From the NCBI RefSeq assembly GCF_000023285.1, contig NC_013162.1, positions 434,001-498,000 of the forward strand: a stretch of DNA of 64,000 nt. The letters run 5' to 3'. This document shows, piece by piece, positions 27,901-38,300 of the stretch. The notes beneath the pieces were generated by a model. It did not search any database and was not told where the DNA came from. It was given only the letters and a program-made list of their open reading frames with translations. The stretch's first letter is position 1. Each line of letters starts with the position of its first letter. Both the position numbers and the translations under genes were made by a program. Source of the stretch: Capnocytophaga ochracea DSM 7271. Lineage in GTDB: Bacteria; Bacteroidota; Bacteroidia; Flavobacteriales; Flavobacteriaceae.

Positions 27901-30900
27901 TACTTTTGTAGCCAAAGACACTTTTGGTAACACAAAAACAGGTACTTCTACTATTCATTTAGGAGTAACTCCTTTAGTAGTGAAAGACGATACCTTTAAC
28001 ATTCCTGACGGATTAACAACTCAAACCACAATCAGTGTACTTGACAACGATAGTTTAGGAGGTACTAAACCAACAGCTGGAACTGGTGGCACGGTAACTA
28101 TTACCAATGTAGTGCCTGCTACTCCTATCAACGGTGGTAACGTTCCTGTCTTGAATCCTGAAAACGGTGTGGTAACTATCCCTGCCAATACACCTGCAGG
28201 TACTTATACCATTACTTATAAAGAGTGCGAAGCGCTTAATCCAAATAGTAACTGTCAAACAGCTACTGCCGTAATTAAGGTGGGTACACCGACCATTACA
28301 GTAGTACCTGACCCAATGACCGTAACACCAAGCACCACCACTCAAACTATCCCAAGTATCTTAAATAACGATAAGATAGGTGGTACAGTAACACCTACGG
28401 CTGGCCCTGGTGGTAATGTAACTATGACGGTTACTAACCCAAGTAATCCTGGCAACAAACCTACTCTCGACCCTAATACCGGCGAGGTAACCATTCCAGG
28501 TAATACTCCAGCAGGTACTTATACCATTACTTACAGCTATTGTGAGGTCTTGAACCCTACTAACTGTACCGGTACGCAAACCTTGGTGGTAACAGTAGGT
28601 GCTGCAACTCTTACTGTACAAGACGATACCTTTAACATTCCTGACGGATTAACAACTCAAACCACAATCAGTGTACTTGACAACGATAGTTTAGGAGGTA
28701 CTAAACCAACAGCTGGAACTGGTGGCACGGTAACTATTACCAATGTAGTGCCTGCTACTCCTATCAACGGTGGTAACGTTCCTGTCTTGAATCCTGAAAA
28801 CGGTGTGGTAACTATCCCTGCCAATACACCTGCAGGTACTTATACCATTACTTATAAAGAGTGCGAAGCGCTTAATCCAAATAGTAACTGTCAAACAGCT
28901 ACTGCCGTAATTAAGGTGGGTACACCGACCATTACAGTAGTACCTGACCCAATGACCGTAACACCAAGCACCACCACTCAAACTATCCCAAGTATCTTAA
29001 ATAACGATAAGATAGGTGGTACAGTAACACCAACGGCTGGCCCTGGTGGTAATGTAACTATGACGGTTACTAACCCAAGTAATCCTGGCAACAAACCTAC
29101 TCTCGACCCTAATACCGGCGAGGTAACCATTCCAGGTAATACTCCAGCAGGTAACTATACGATTACCTACAGTTATTGCGAAGTGTTGAACCCTACTAAC
29201 TGTACCGGTACGCAAACCTTGGTGGTAACAGTAGGTGCTGCAACTCTTACTGTACAAGACGATACCTTTAACATTCCTGACGGATTAACAACTCAAACCA
29301 CAATCAGTGTACTTGACAACGATAGTTTAGGAGGTACTAAACCAACAGCTGGAACTGGTGGCACGGTAACTATTACCAATGTAGTGCCTGCTACTCCTAT
29401 CAACGGTGGTAACGTTCCTGTCTTGAATCCTGAAAACGGTGTGGTAACTATCCCTGCCAATACACCTGCAGGTACTTATACCATTACTTATAAAGAGTGC
29501 GAAGCGCTTAATCCAAATAGTAACTGTCAAACAGCTACTGCCGTAATTAAGGTGGGTACACCGACCATTACAGTAGTACCTGACCCAATGACCGTAACAC
29601 CAAGCACCACCACTCAAACTATCCCAAGTATCTTAAATAACGATAAGATAGGTGGTACAGTAACACCAACGGCTGGCCCTGGTGGTAATGTAACTATGAC
29701 GGTTACTAACCCAAGTAATCCTGGCAACAAACCTACTCTCGACCCTAATACCGGCGAGGTAACCATTCCAGGTAATACTCCAGCAGGTAACTATACGATT
29801 ACCTACAGTTATTGCGAAGTGTTGAACCCTACTAACTGTACCGGTACGCAAACCTTGGTAGTAACAGTAGGCGCTGCAACTCTTACTGTACAAGACGATA
29901 CCTTTAACATTCCTGACGGATTAACAACTCAAACCACAATCAGTGTACTTGACAACGATAGTTTAGGAGGTACTAAACCAACAGCTGGAACTGGTGGCAC
30001 GGTAACTATTACCAATGTAGTGCCTGCTACTCCTATCAACGGTGGTAACGTTCCTGTCTTGAATCCTGAAAACGGTGTGGTAACTATCCCTGCCAATACA
30101 CCTGCAGGTACTTATACCATTACTTATAAAGAGTGCGAAGCGCTTAATCCAAATAGTAACTGTCAAACAGCTACTGCCGTAATTAAGGTGGGTACACCGA
30201 CCATTACAGTAGTACCTGACCCAATGACCGTAACACCAAGCACCACCACTCAAACTATCCCAAGTATCTTAAACAACGATAAGATAGGCGGTACAGTAAC
30301 ACCAACGGCTGGCCCTGGTGGTAATGTAACCATGACGGTTACTAACCCAAGTAATCCTGGCAACAAACCTACTCTCGACCCTAATACCGGCGAGGTAACC
30401 ATTCCAGGTAATACTCCAGCAGGTAACTATACGATTACCTACAGTTATTGCGAAGTGTTGAACCCTACTAACTGTACCGGTACGCAAACCTTGGTAGTAA
30501 CAGTAGGCGCTGCAACTCTTACTGTACAAGACGATACCTTTAACATTCCTGACGGATTAACAACTCAAACCACAATCAGTGTACTTGACAACGATAGTTT
30601 AGGAGGTACTAAACCAACAGCTGGAACTGGTGGCACGGTAACTATTACCAATGTAGTGCCTGCTACTCCTATCAACGGTGGTAACGTTCCTGTCTTGAAT
30701 CCTGAAAACGGTGTGGTAACTATCCCTGCCAATACACCTGCAGGTACTTATACCATTACTTATAAAGAGTGCGAAGCGCTTAATCCAAATAGTAACTGTC
30801 AAACAGCTACTGCCGTAATTAAGGTGGGTACACCGACCATTACAGTAGTACCTGACCCAATGACCGTAACACCAAGCACCACCACTCAAACTATCCCAAG

Positions 30901-32365
30901 TATCTTAAATAACGATAAGATAGGTGGTACAGTAACACCAACGGCTGGCCCTGGTGGTAATGTAACTATGACGGTTACTAACCCAAGTAATCCTGGCAAC
31001 AAACCTACTCTCGACCCTAATACCGGCGAGGTAACCATTCCAGGTAATACTCCAGCAGGTACTTATACCATTACTTACAGCTATTGTGAGGTCTTGAACC
31101 CTACTAACTGTACCGGTACGCAAACCTTGGTGGTAACAGTAGGTGCTGCAACTCTTACTGTACAAGACGATACCTTTAACATTCCTGACGGATTAACAAC
31201 TCAAACCACAATCAGTGTACTTGACAACGATAGTTTAGGAGGTACTAAACCAACAGCTGGAAATGGTGGCACGGTAACGATTACCAATGTAGTGCCTGCT
31301 ACTCCTATCAACGGTGGTAACGTTCCTGTCTTGAATCCTGAAAACGGTGTGGTAACTATCCCTGCCAATACACCTGCAGGTACTTATACCATTACTTATA
31401 AAGAGTGCGAAGCGCTTAATCCAAATAGTAACTGTCAAACAGCTACTGCCGTAATTAAGGTGGGTACACCGACCATTACAGTAGTACCTGACCCAATGAC
31501 CGTAACACCAAGCACCACCACTCAAACTATCCCAAGTATCTTAAACAACGATAAGATAGGCGGTACAGTAACACCAACGGCTGGCCCTGGTGGTAATGTA
31601 ACTATGACGGTTACTAACCCAAGTAATCCTGGCAACAAACCTACTCTCGACCCTAATACCGGCGAGGTAACCATTCCAGGTAATACTCCAGCAGGTACTT
31701 ATACCATTACTTACAGCTATTGTGAGGTCTTGAACCCTACTAACTGTACCGGTACGCAAACCTTGGTAGTAACAGTAGTGGGAACAGCAACACCTACACC
31801 TACTCCGGTAGCGGTAGACGATAGGGTTTCTACAGCGTTGAATACTCCTGTAAATATTGCCGTGTTAGCGAACGATACCCTCAACGGAGCAACTACTCCT
31901 AATGTAGTAACTCAACCTGCAAACGGTACAGTAGTTGTAAATGCCGATAATACGGTAGAATACAGACCTCACACAGGCTTTGTAGGAACCGATACTTTTG
32001 TGTATGAAATCTGTAACTCGGCAGGCTGTAGCAGTGCTACTGTAACGGTTGATATAGTGAACAAGCTCATACCTTACAACGGTATGTCAGTAAATGGCGA
32101 TGGTAAAAACGACCACTTCCATATTGGTGGTATAGAAAACTATCCGAACAATGTGGTACGTATCTACAACCGTTGGGGCGTGAAAGTATTTGAGGTAAGT
32201 GGCTACGACAACGTAACCCGCGTGTTTAGAGGTATCTCCGACGGTCGTGTGACAGTAGAAGCTGCCGATAAACTCCCACAAGGTACTTACTATTATGTGA
32301 TTGAATACTACGATCAGAATAATAATAAACAATCTGAAGTAGGCTGGTTATATATCAAAAAATAG
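24908..32365 (+). CDS. Giant repeat-containing surface protein, T9SS type-B cargo
   Basis: The 2485-residue protein has a signal peptide (LLAIAFFLISFEGIEAQ); the ATG at 24929 is an equally good start. Residues about 35-240 and 245-425 form two related Cys-containing domains. Two Ig-like domains sharing SYQWYSNTTNNNTGG follow. Residues about 1027-2290 are six 212-residue repeats, each made of two related 106-residue beta-type modules (starting DDTFNIPDGL and DPMTVTPSTT). A cadherin-like module (VAVDDRVSTALNTPVNIAVL) and a CHU_C-type sorting domain (NGDGKNDHF ... LPQGTYYYVIEYY) end the protein. It is probably an adhesin or matrix protein on the cell surface; the ligand is unknown. Confidence 0.9.
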   Translation: MSFYKTRMKNITKILLAIAFFLISFEGIEAQVQSCNSMPEPVAYTRVGTPTEKRVEETAVVRGITVTRILETRGWSIDKIMYSNQETIPGDTQSDETYCGKSRKNTFGDKKYPFMDSNKVSKITYKFSKPVIDVEVFLAAFGYSGTRKSGGWQSYPHIDVVKITTNKGTATLHARSTCGENNLLTVSGNEISSIDHKTTDAKIGITSTEPFTELVLQVIEKQRQTGGYGFFVEICLASIIADASCDTMPNAQFGREQNATATMGGVKVTRSYTGKGNFSNAGEPRSSIYCQSSYSGDLPWVLNSNNNIKTLTYTFEEPVTEAELWFVGMGGGNGISAYDRAKVSVDCGDITLREAFRCNGNDVNVTNPSANSRLISVKNPTKVTDIAYKVTSSKPFTKITIEDSSDAQAAGYLVEMCPTSVKKANIITVNTALTEQTVCDNTGNAPSYLAKATITPAYAGGTLNYELQAKKKGSTTWETITTNNSVTNDLTYQPSVLKALAYNEATVRIKYTYSNSAKFCGALTKYSNEVKLNVNASTTITTQPATSVAYCKDATPTALSVTATGQGTLSYQWYSNTTNNNTGGSLITGANVATYTPPTTTAGSTYYYVAVTGTCGTVTSTVARVQVLTASDIITINTPNYNNINGICNTNSTISAQATIAPDYSNKIKNLGGGNFFAYQLEYRKTPTSPWENYYDQVYSNNANARIRTFSINPNNTPSGATFRVRYTADIVGLCDNLTVYSNEFTYTKQAVTTITTQPVTPTTPICKDATATALNVVATGEGTLAYQWYSNTTNNNTGGSLITGANVATYTPPTTATGTTYYYAVVTGSCGVATSTVAKVDVLTVALPTLITGSKTLCPTATSNVVSFANYVTAPTDTTLLWYTAPTATVSSTTAPVINTHVTTRTTQTAYVRALSTAGCTSGIVTVTLIVDDTTAPTFTAPTPLNIVCNSTTATTAISNWLGTATATDTCGAIATITNNYNTPADLCTVPGGIITVTFVAKDTFGNTKTGTSTIHLGVTPLVVKDDTFNIPDGLTTQTTISVLDNDSLGGTKPTAGTGGTVTITNVVPATPINGGNVPVLNPENGVVTIPANTPAGTYTITYKECEALNPNSNCQTATAVIKVGTPTITVVPDPMTVTPSTTTQTIPSILNNDKIGGTVTPTAGPGGNVTMTVTNPSNPGNKPTLDPNTGEVTIPGNTPAGTYTITYSYCEVLNPTNCTGTQTLVVTVGAATLTVQDDTFNIPDGLTTQTTISVLDNDSLGGTKPTAGTGGTVTITNVVPATPINGGNVPVLNPENGVVTIPANTPAGTYTITYKECEALNPNSNCQTATAVIKVGTPTITVVPDPMTVTPSTTTQTIPSILNNDKIGGTVTPTAGPGGNVTMTVTNPSNPGNKPTLDPNTGEVTIPGNTPAGNYTITYSYCEVLNPTNCTGTQTLVVTVGAATLTVQDDTFNIPDGLTTQTTISVLDNDSLGGTKPTAGTGGTVTITNVVPATPINGGNVPVLNPENGVVTIPANTPAGTYTITYKECEALNPNSNCQTATAVIKVGTPTITVVPDPMTVTPSTTTQTIPSILNNDKIGGTVTPTAGPGGNVTMTVTNPSNPGNKPTLDPNTGEVTIPGNTPAGNYTITYSYCEVLNPTNCTGTQTLVVTVGAATLTVQDDTFNIPDGLTTQTTISVLDNDSLGGTKPTAGTGGTVTITNVVPATPINGGNVPVLNPENGVVTIPANTPAGTYTITYKECEALNPNSNCQTATAVIKVGTPTITVVPDPMTVTPSTTTQTIPSILNNDKIGGTVTPTAGPGGNVTMTVTNPSNPGNKPTLDPNTGEVTIPGNTPAGNYTITYSYCEVLNPTNCTGTQTLVVTVGAATLTVQDDTFNIPDGLTTQTTISVLDNDSLGGTKPTAGTGGTVTITNVVPATPINGGNVPVLNPENGVVTIPANTPAGTYTITYKECEALNPNSNCQTATAVIKVGTPTITVVPDPMTVTPSTTTQTIPSILNNDKIGGTVTPTAGPGGNVTMTVTNPSNPGNKPTLDPNTGEVTIPGNTPAGTYTITYSYCEVLNPTNCTGTQTLVVTVGAATLTVQDDTFNIPDGLTTQTTISVLDNDSLGGTKPTAGNGGTVTITNVVPATPINGGNVPVLNPENGVVTIPANTPAGTYTITYKECEALNPNSNCQTATAVIKVGTPTITVVPDPMTVTPSTTTQTIPSILNNDKIGGTVTPTAGPGGNVTMTVTNPSNPGNKPTLDPNTGEVTIPGNTPAGTYTITYSYCEVLNPTNCTGTQTLVVTVVGTATPTPTPVAVDDRVSTALNTPVNIAVLANDTLNGATTPNVVTQPANGTVVVNADNTVEYRPHTGFVGTDTFVYEICNSAGCSSATVTVDIVNKLIPYNGMSVNGDGKNDHFHIGGIENYPNNVVRIYNRWGVKVFEVSGYDNVTRVFRGISDGRVTVEAADKLPQGTYYYVIEYYDQNNNKQSEVGWLYIKK
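27986..31780 (+). repeat. Six in-frame 636-bp tandem repeats
   Basis: Units start at 27986, 28622, 29258, 29894, 30530 and 31166, all exactly 636 bases apart and nearly identical at the DNA level. A few blocks vary between copies, for example GTYTITY codons in copies 1, 5 and 6 against GNYTITY with different synonymous choices in copies 2-4. Read-based assemblies may collapse this array. Confidence 0.95.
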
Positions 32366-32386
32366 TACTTTTATAATAAACTAAAA

Positions 32387-32421
32387 AGGGCTGTCCAGAA
32401 ACTCTCTGGCAGCTCTTTTTG
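32387..32421 (+). terminator. Terminator after the giant surface-protein gene
   Basis: An imperfect hairpin (arms GGGCTGTCCAGA and TCTGGCAGCTC) is followed by TTTTTG about 30 bases after the stop codon. Confidence 0.65.
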
Positions 32422-32519
32422 TTTTTAAGCCTATTTCCTCATTTTCTTTACCCCTATCTCTTCAAACTTCTACCTCTTTTCTTCCTCTGTTCGTATGGTA
32501 CGCACCGTCTTACCGCCAC

Positions 32520-32940
32520 CACAATTCCCCTTTAAAGAAAGTCCATATTCGTCATTCGTCACTGGTCATTCGTCATTTCTTCTCTTTTCCGTCATATTCC
32601 CCCTAGTGCCTATGGCCTAAGGCCTAGTGCCTTTTCCCTTTCTTTCGCCTCGAAACCCCGTTTTTAACATTTTTAGCACCGTTGTATTATATTATAAATC
32701 AACTATTTATACACCCTTTCTATACCAATCGTCCAAGATTCGTATAAGCTTCCTATAAGCTCTCTATAAGCTAACCCCACCCTTCTCATAGCCTTTTTTC
32801 ACCAAAATTCCTCTCAGCTCTCTTTCGTTCTCCTCCGCTATATTTCGAACTCCTCAACCCTCCACATTTGCTAATTTGCTAATTTTCTCATTTCCTAATT
32901 TGCTAATCTTTTCCCTGCCCGTGTGGCTCACACTTCTTAT
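32520..32940 (+). repeat. Full-length dispersed intergenic repeat (copy B)
   Basis: The modules in order are: a GTCATTCGTCA-type tract (32547-32578); the CCTAGTGCC-flanked near-palindrome TATGGCCTAAGG (32602-32631); the CCTCGAAACCCCG block (about 32648); the core with 11-base AGCTTATAG-type units in reverse (32721-32772); a C/T-rich block (about 32775-32840); octamers of the CTAATTTG type (about 32868-32910); and the hairpin GTGTG-GCT-CACAC (about 32921-32933). It ends exactly at the promoter of the next gene. No coding sequence is supported in the 626-base gap. Confidence 0.85.
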
Positions 32941-32969
32941 TGCTAATTAAAAAATGTTTCGTACCTTTG
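32940..32969 (+). promoter_or_regulatory. Promoter of the 32992 lipoprotein gene
   Basis: TTG (32940-32942, inside TTGCTAATT) and TACCTTTG (32962-32969) are 19 bases apart, directly at the end of repeat copy B. Confidence 0.8.
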
Positions 32970-32991
32970 TCGCCATAAAAGTATATAACCA

Positions 32992-33321
32992 ATGAAAAAA
33001 ACATTATTATTAGCCATAGGTCTTACACTTATCTTTCTTTCTTGTAAAAAAGACAACAATGATGAAACCACCCCCGGCGGTGCTTTCCCTAAAACAATAA
33101 TAGAGGAAACTATTGGTAGTATAGGCACTGTTAAAACCACTGAAACCTATACGTTAAGTGGTAATAAAATTACTGCTTTTGAAAGAAAAGTAGTCGATAA
33201 CGGTACCCCCACTACTGATGAAGTCTATACCATCACTTATAACGGTGAGTTGATAACTGCTATCAGTATTAAAAGCAATTCTCAAAGCAACAGAAACTAT
33301 ACCTATACCTATACTTATTAG
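32992..33321 (+). CDS. Small hypothetical lipoprotein
   Basis: The 109-residue protein has a lipoprotein signal (LTLIFLSCKKDN, Cys at residue 18). It then has a short beta-rich domain with YTLSGNKITAFERK and YTITYNGELITAISI strand pairs, and a Tyr-Thr repeat tail (YTYTYTY). It may be a fragment of a larger YD/beta-strand type lipoprotein, but no frameshift is visible. It ends 15 bases before the transporter gene and probably shares its transcript. Confidence 0.7.
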   Translation: MKKTLLLAIGLTLIFLSCKKDNNDETTPGGAFPKTIIEETIGSIGTVKTTETYTLSGNKITAFERKVVDNGTPTTDEVYTITYNGELITAISIKSNSQSNRNYTYTYTY

Positions 33322-33336
33322 AAAAGCTAATCGCTG

Positions 33337-34203
33337 ATGTTTATAGATTACCTCCTTTCGGCAGTGCTTATGCTTATCACCTTTGCGATAGGCAGTTCGT
33401 TGCGCTTCTCCGATTTCGAAAACATATTCAAAAAATCAAAGCCCTTGTACTTAGGGCTTTTCTTGCAGATGGTCTTCTTGCCTATCTGTGCTTTTATCAT
33501 TGCCGAGTTTTCTAATTTACCCCCTGCCGAAAAAGTAGGGCTCATCATCGTATCAATATGTCCTGGGGGTACTACCTCCAATTTCATTAGTTATCTCATC
33601 AAAGCCGATACCGCTTTGGCAGTAGCTCTTACTGCAATCAATAGCTTGCTCATACTGTTTACCATTCCGGTGCTGTCTAATTGGGCAGCAGCTGTTTTTA
33701 TGGGGGGTCATACCGAAGTGTCGCTCCCTATATTTAATATGGTCTGGGAAGTAGCCAAAATCATTATAATACCAGCTTTATTGGGCTTACTCTTCAACCG
33801 GTTTTTCCCTAATGTATCTCTTAAGATCCGTTTTCCTTTAAAAGTAACTAATACCATATTGTTGGGAATTGTATTCTTTATCAAGTTTTTCGGTGATGAA
33901 CAATCAGGAGGAAGTGGTATTTCAGTAGATGAAATAATCCGACTCTTGCCTGCTACGCTCCTAATGCACCTCAGCGCGATGACACTTAGTTATTTTATAG
34001 CTCTGAAATCTTTTAAATTACCGGGCGTTCAAGCAACGACTATCAGTATAGAAGTAGGTCTACAAAACACTGCTTTGGCGATATTGGTAGCAGGCACCCT
34101 TATGGGCAATACCGATATGACCAAACCTGCCCTTGTGTATGCCATATTTTCCTTTTTCACCACTTTTATCTTTGCCCTTATTACCATCAGAATTAGAAGA
34201 TAA
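33337..34203 (+). CDS. Bile acid:sodium symporter (BASS/SBF) family transporter
   Basis: The 288-residue protein has about nine hydrophobic segments and the two family signatures: SICPGGTTSNFISYLIKAD (about residues 72-90) and EVGLQNTALAILVAG (about 240-254), the discontinuous helices that bind sodium and substrate. BASS transporters move organic anions such as bile acids, pantoate or keto acids with sodium. The actual substrate cannot be told from sequence. Confidence 0.9.
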   Translation: MFIDYLLSAVLMLITFAIGSSLRFSDFENIFKKSKPLYLGLFLQMVFLPICAFIIAEFSNLPPAEKVGLIIVSICPGGTTSNFISYLIKADTALAVALTAINSLLILFTIPVLSNWAAAVFMGGHTEVSLPIFNMVWEVAKIIIIPALLGLLFNRFFPNVSLKIRFPLKVTNTILLGIVFFIKFFGDEQSGGSGISVDEIIRLLPATLLMHLSAMTLSYFIALKSFKLPGVQATTISIEVGLQNTALAILVAGTLMGNTDMTKPALVYAIFSFFTTFIFALITIRIRR

Positions 34204-34235
34204 CAACAATTAATAATTGACAATTAACAAATAAC

Positions 34236-34270
34236 AAAGCGCGATGTTTACTATTTAAACATCGCGCTTT
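34236..34270. terminator. Bidirectional terminator between the transporter gene and pyrB
   Basis: A perfect 15-base-pair stem (34236-34250 with 34256-34270, loop CTATT) is followed by T residues on the plus strand. It is preceded by A residues, so the minus-strand hairpin is followed by T as well. It is followed at 34270-34297 by four TTTTAYC heptamers. Confidence 0.9.
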
Positions 34271-34300
34271 TTTATCTTTTACCTTTTACCTTTTACCTGA

Positions 34301-35224
34301 TTAAATCTTGCTCGCCAACAAATAAATCACTGCCATTCGTATGGCTACCCCATTTTCTACTTGTTGTAAGATAATCGATTGGGAGCTATCAGCTACTTCG
34401 CTGGTAATTTCTACCCCTCGGTTGATAGGTCCTGGGTGCATAATCACTATTTCTTTGTCAAGGCTATCCAACAGCTCTTTGGTGAGTCCGTATTGTTGTA
34501 CATATTCGCGAGTAGAAGGAAAATAACTGATGTCGAGTCGCTCATTTTGGATACGCAACATATTAGCCACATCACACCAGTTCAAAGCCTTGCGCAAATT
34601 GCTTTCTACCTTCACGTTCAATTTATGAATGTATTTAGGAATAAGCGTTTGAGGCGCACATAGCATCACTTCAGCTCCTTGTTTGTGGAGTGCAAAGATG
34701 TTCGAAAGTGCCACGCGCGAGTGTAGTATGTCTCCCACTATCACTACTTTTTTACCTGCTACATCTCCTAAACGTTCGCGTATAGAATATGAGTCTAAAA
34801 GTGCTTGTGTAGGGTGTTCGTGAGCTCCATCGCCAGCGTTTACAATTGAGGCTTTCACGTGTTGTGAGAGGAAGACTCCCGCACCAGGGTTCGGGTGACG
34901 CATCACTACCATATCCACTTTCATCGAGAGAATATTGTTCACGGTATCTACTAAGGTTTCCCCTTTGGCTACCGATGATTGAGAAGCCGAAAAGTTAATC
35001 ACATCGGCAGAAAGACGTTTTTCTGCCAATTCAAAGGAAAGACGAGTGCGCGTACTATTCTCGAAGAAGAGATTGGCAATAGTAATATCGCGCAACGAAG
35101 GCACTTTTTTAATAGGACGGTTAATAACCTCCTTGAAGTGGTCTGCTGTTTCAAATATCAACTGTATATCCTTTTCGGTGATATACTTAATGCCCAACAG
35201 GTGATTAACGCTCAATGCACTCAT
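34301..35224 (-). CDS. pyrB: Aspartate carbamoyltransferase catalytic subunit
   Basis: The 307-residue protein carries the carbamoyl-phosphate site ENSTRTRLSFE (about residues 54-64), HPTQALLDSYSI (about 137-148) and MHPGPINRGVEI (about 262-273), all diagnostic of ATCase. It condenses carbamoyl phosphate with aspartate in pyrimidine synthesis. No pyrI gene is next to it. The length is standard (about 305-310). A leftward -7 element lies 26 bases upstream. Confidence 0.96.
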   Translation of the reverse strand: MSALSVNHLLGIKYITEKDIQLIFETADHFKEVINRPIKKVPSLRDITIANLFFENSTRTRLSFELAEKRLSADVINFSASQSSVAKGETLVDTVNNILSMKVDMVVMRHPNPGAGVFLSQHVKASIVNAGDGAHEHPTQALLDSYSIRERLGDVAGKKVVIVGDILHSRVALSNIFALHKQGAEVMLCAPQTLIPKYIHKLNVKVESNLRKALNWCDVANMLRIQNERLDISYFPSTREYVQQYGLTKELLDSLDKEIVIMHPGPINRGVEITSEVADSSQSIILQQVENGVAIRMAVIYLLASKI

Positions 35225-35249
35225 TTCTTTTTCTTTTTAAGTGGTTGTG

Positions 35250-35257
35250 CAAAAGTA
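35250..35257 (-). promoter_or_regulatory. -7 element of pyrB
   Basis: TACTTTTG on the minus strand. The -33 position has CTC rather than TTG at 19 bases, so the promoter may be weak or assisted. Confidence 0.5.
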
Positions 35258-35342
35258 CAAAATAATTGCAAACTACGAGTTACGATTGAAGATTTTTTTA
35301 GCTGTTAGCCGTCAGCAGTCAAAATAGAAATTAACTAATTGT

Positions 35343-38300
35343 CTACTCGGATAATCCCAAATCCTCCATTGCCATTTCCTCGTCGTCGTGAGTATCTTCT
35401 GTCTTTTTAGCAACTATTTTCTCCATTCTGCGGTCATTGAGATGATATTTTGCAAATAGAGCGTCTAAATCATCTAAAAAAGATTTAGTAATCGCCACCT
35501 TTAGATTACCATTTTCCATATTTAGGTGAATATTTTCATTGTGATGGTGCACAACAAAGTAAATAGACTGTTTCCCTTTGTGCTTTTGTAGTAAATCTTT
35601 GTATTTTGCAATCAAATCTTGGTTAATCTCCTCTATATTCACGTGTAAAGTAAGTTTTTTAGAGAGGGTTTCCATCACATCTTGCAACTGCATCATCTGT
35701 AGAAACTGTATCCGAGGTTCACCTCTTTGGTTGGTTTCCCTATTGAGAAATCCTTCTACCACCTTAAATTTGATATACAAAAACGCCCCTGGTACCATAT
35801 ATTTCTGATAGTTCAAATAATCATCTCCAAAGAGTTTAAACTCGTAAGAGCCGTCGTAATCCTCAAGAGTAAAAAAGCCGTAACCTTTTCCGTTCTTAGC
35901 CGTACGATGTTGCAGGTCAGCTACCATACCCGCTACAGTGAGTTCACGGTTAATAAAAGGTTGTAAGTCTTGCAATTCCGATAGACTGATATTGCAAAAG
36001 TTTTGTAACTCGTGCTTAAAATCGTCGAGCGGGTGCCCTGAGATATAGATACCTACCACCTCCTTCTCACGGCGCAACTGCTCGAGGTTACCCCACGTTT
36101 CACATTTAGGCACAGCAGGTTCAGGAATATCTACTTCACTCTCACCACCAAACAGACTCATTTGGGCAGAGTTCTTACTCTCTTGGTATTTAGTACCAAA
36201 ACGAATGGCTTTTTCGAGGAATGGAATACCATCGGCTTCGGCGTGGAAGTACTGAGCACGGTGTACATTGGTGAACGAGTCAAAACCTCCTGCCAAAGCG
36301 ATACTTTCAAAGGCTTTTTTGTTGATACTCTTATAATCTACGCGTTTTGCCAAATCGAAAATAGAGGTATAAGGACGCTCTTGGCGTTGTTCTACAATCG
36401 TATCGACGGCTGCTTTTCCTACCCCTTTTACAGCCCCCATACCGAAGCGTATATCGCCGTTTTTATTTACGGTAAATTTGTACAACGATTCATTTACATC
36501 AGGAGGTAATACTTTGACCCCCATTCGGTGGCACTCTTCGAGGAAGAAAGTAATCGTTTTGATGTCGTTCATATTGTTAGAGAGTACCGCTGCCATATAC
36601 TCGGCAGGGTAATTGGCTTTTAGGTAGGCAGTTTGGTAACCCACCCACGCATAGCAGGTAGAGTGCGATTTGTTGAATGCATAAGCGGCAAATTTCTCCC
36701 AGTCTGCCCATATCTTTTCGAGTTTTTGGGCATCGTGACCTTTTTCGGAGGCTTGGGTAATAAACTTAGGCTTCATCTTGGCTAGCACAGCTATTTGTTT
36801 CTTACCCATCGCCTTACGCAACACGTCGGCTTCACCTTTGGTAAAGCCTGCCAACTTCTGCGATAGCAACATCACCTGTTCTTGATAAACGGTAATCCCA
36901 TAAGTCTCTTTGAGGTATTCCTCCATATCGGGGAGGTCGTACTCAATAGACTCAATGCCGTGTTTCCGCTTGATAAAGCTCGGTATATATTCCAATGGCC
37001 CTGGACGGTAAAGGGCATTCATCGCTATCAGGTCGGCAAAGACGGTAGGTTTAAGCTCTCGCATATACTTCTGCATACCGGTAGACTCGTATTGGAAAAT
37101 CCCTACCGTTTCACCGCGTTGGAAGAGTTCGTAAGTCTTTTTATCGTCAAGTGGAAAAGCCTCTGCATCCAGCTCTATATTATGAGTTTGTTTGATATTT
37201 TCAATAGTATCTTTGATAAGGGTAAGGGTACTGAGCCCCAAGAAGTCCATTTTCAGCAATCCTGCGCTCTCTACTACCGAGTTATCGAACTGAGTCACAA
37301 ACAAGTCTGAATCTTTGGCTAAAGCTACTGGCACAAAGTTGGTGATATCATCGGGGGTAATAATCACCCCACAAGCGTGGATACCAGTGTTGCGCACCGA
37401 ACCTTCAATAATATTTGCCTGCTGAATGGTTTGAGTACTCTCCTCCTCCCCTTCTCCTGCTAAAAGACGTTTCAGTTCGTCTACTTTTGGCAGTTCTTCA
37501 CTACGCACTTTTTCTTTGAGGGTTTTATCGTCCCAACCGAACATCTTTCCTAAAGACGACACTCCATTAGGCACCAATCCTGCTAATCTATTTGACTCTT
37601 GAAGAGGCACATCTAATACACGAGCCGTATCTTTGATAGCCGATTTAGCAGCCATTTTTCCATAGGTGATAATCCGTGCGACCTGACTCTCGCCATACTT
37701 ATCAATCACATAGTTGATGACATCTTGGCGCCCAGAGTCCTCGAAGTCGATATCGATATCGGGCATTGACACACGGTCGGGGTTAAGGAAACGCTCAAAG
37801 AGCAGGTCGTACTTAATTGGGTCCATATTGGTTATATCCAAACAAAACGCCACTGCCGAGCCCGCAGCCGAACCTCGTCCAGGACCTACCGATACGTTCA
37901 TACGTCGCGCTGCGGCAATAAAATCTTGTACTATCAAAAAGTAACCTGGGTAACCCGTTTTTTCAATAATAGAAAGCTCGAAATCCAAACGCTCCCTCAC
38001 CTCATCGGTAATTTCGGGGTATTTGCGTTTAGCCCCTTCATAAGTAAGATGACGCAAATAGTTGTTTTCTCCTTTCTTGCCCGTAGGGTCTTCTTCCACC
38101 TGAAATTCTTCGGGGATATCAAACTTAGGCAAGAGAATATCACGCGCCAAGCCATAAGGTTCTACCTTGTCGATAATTTCTTGAATATTGAGAATCGCCT
38201 CAGGAATATCCTTGAAGAGCGCCTTCATTTCGGCTGAGGTTTTGAAATAATACTCATTGTTAGGCATCCCAAAACGATAGCCACGACCGCGCCCGATAGG

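Noticed and set aside
28055-31759. Repeated reverse-strand frames of 96 and 86 codons within the giant surface-protein gene
   Set aside because: They recur every 636 bases as the antisense of the coding repeats, have no promoter and have unlikely composition rich in Ser, Cys and Arg.
32366-32991. Insertion sequence remnant in the intergenic region
   Set aside because: No transposase reading frame, terminal inverted repeats or target duplication can be seen; the content is the dispersed non-coding repeat.
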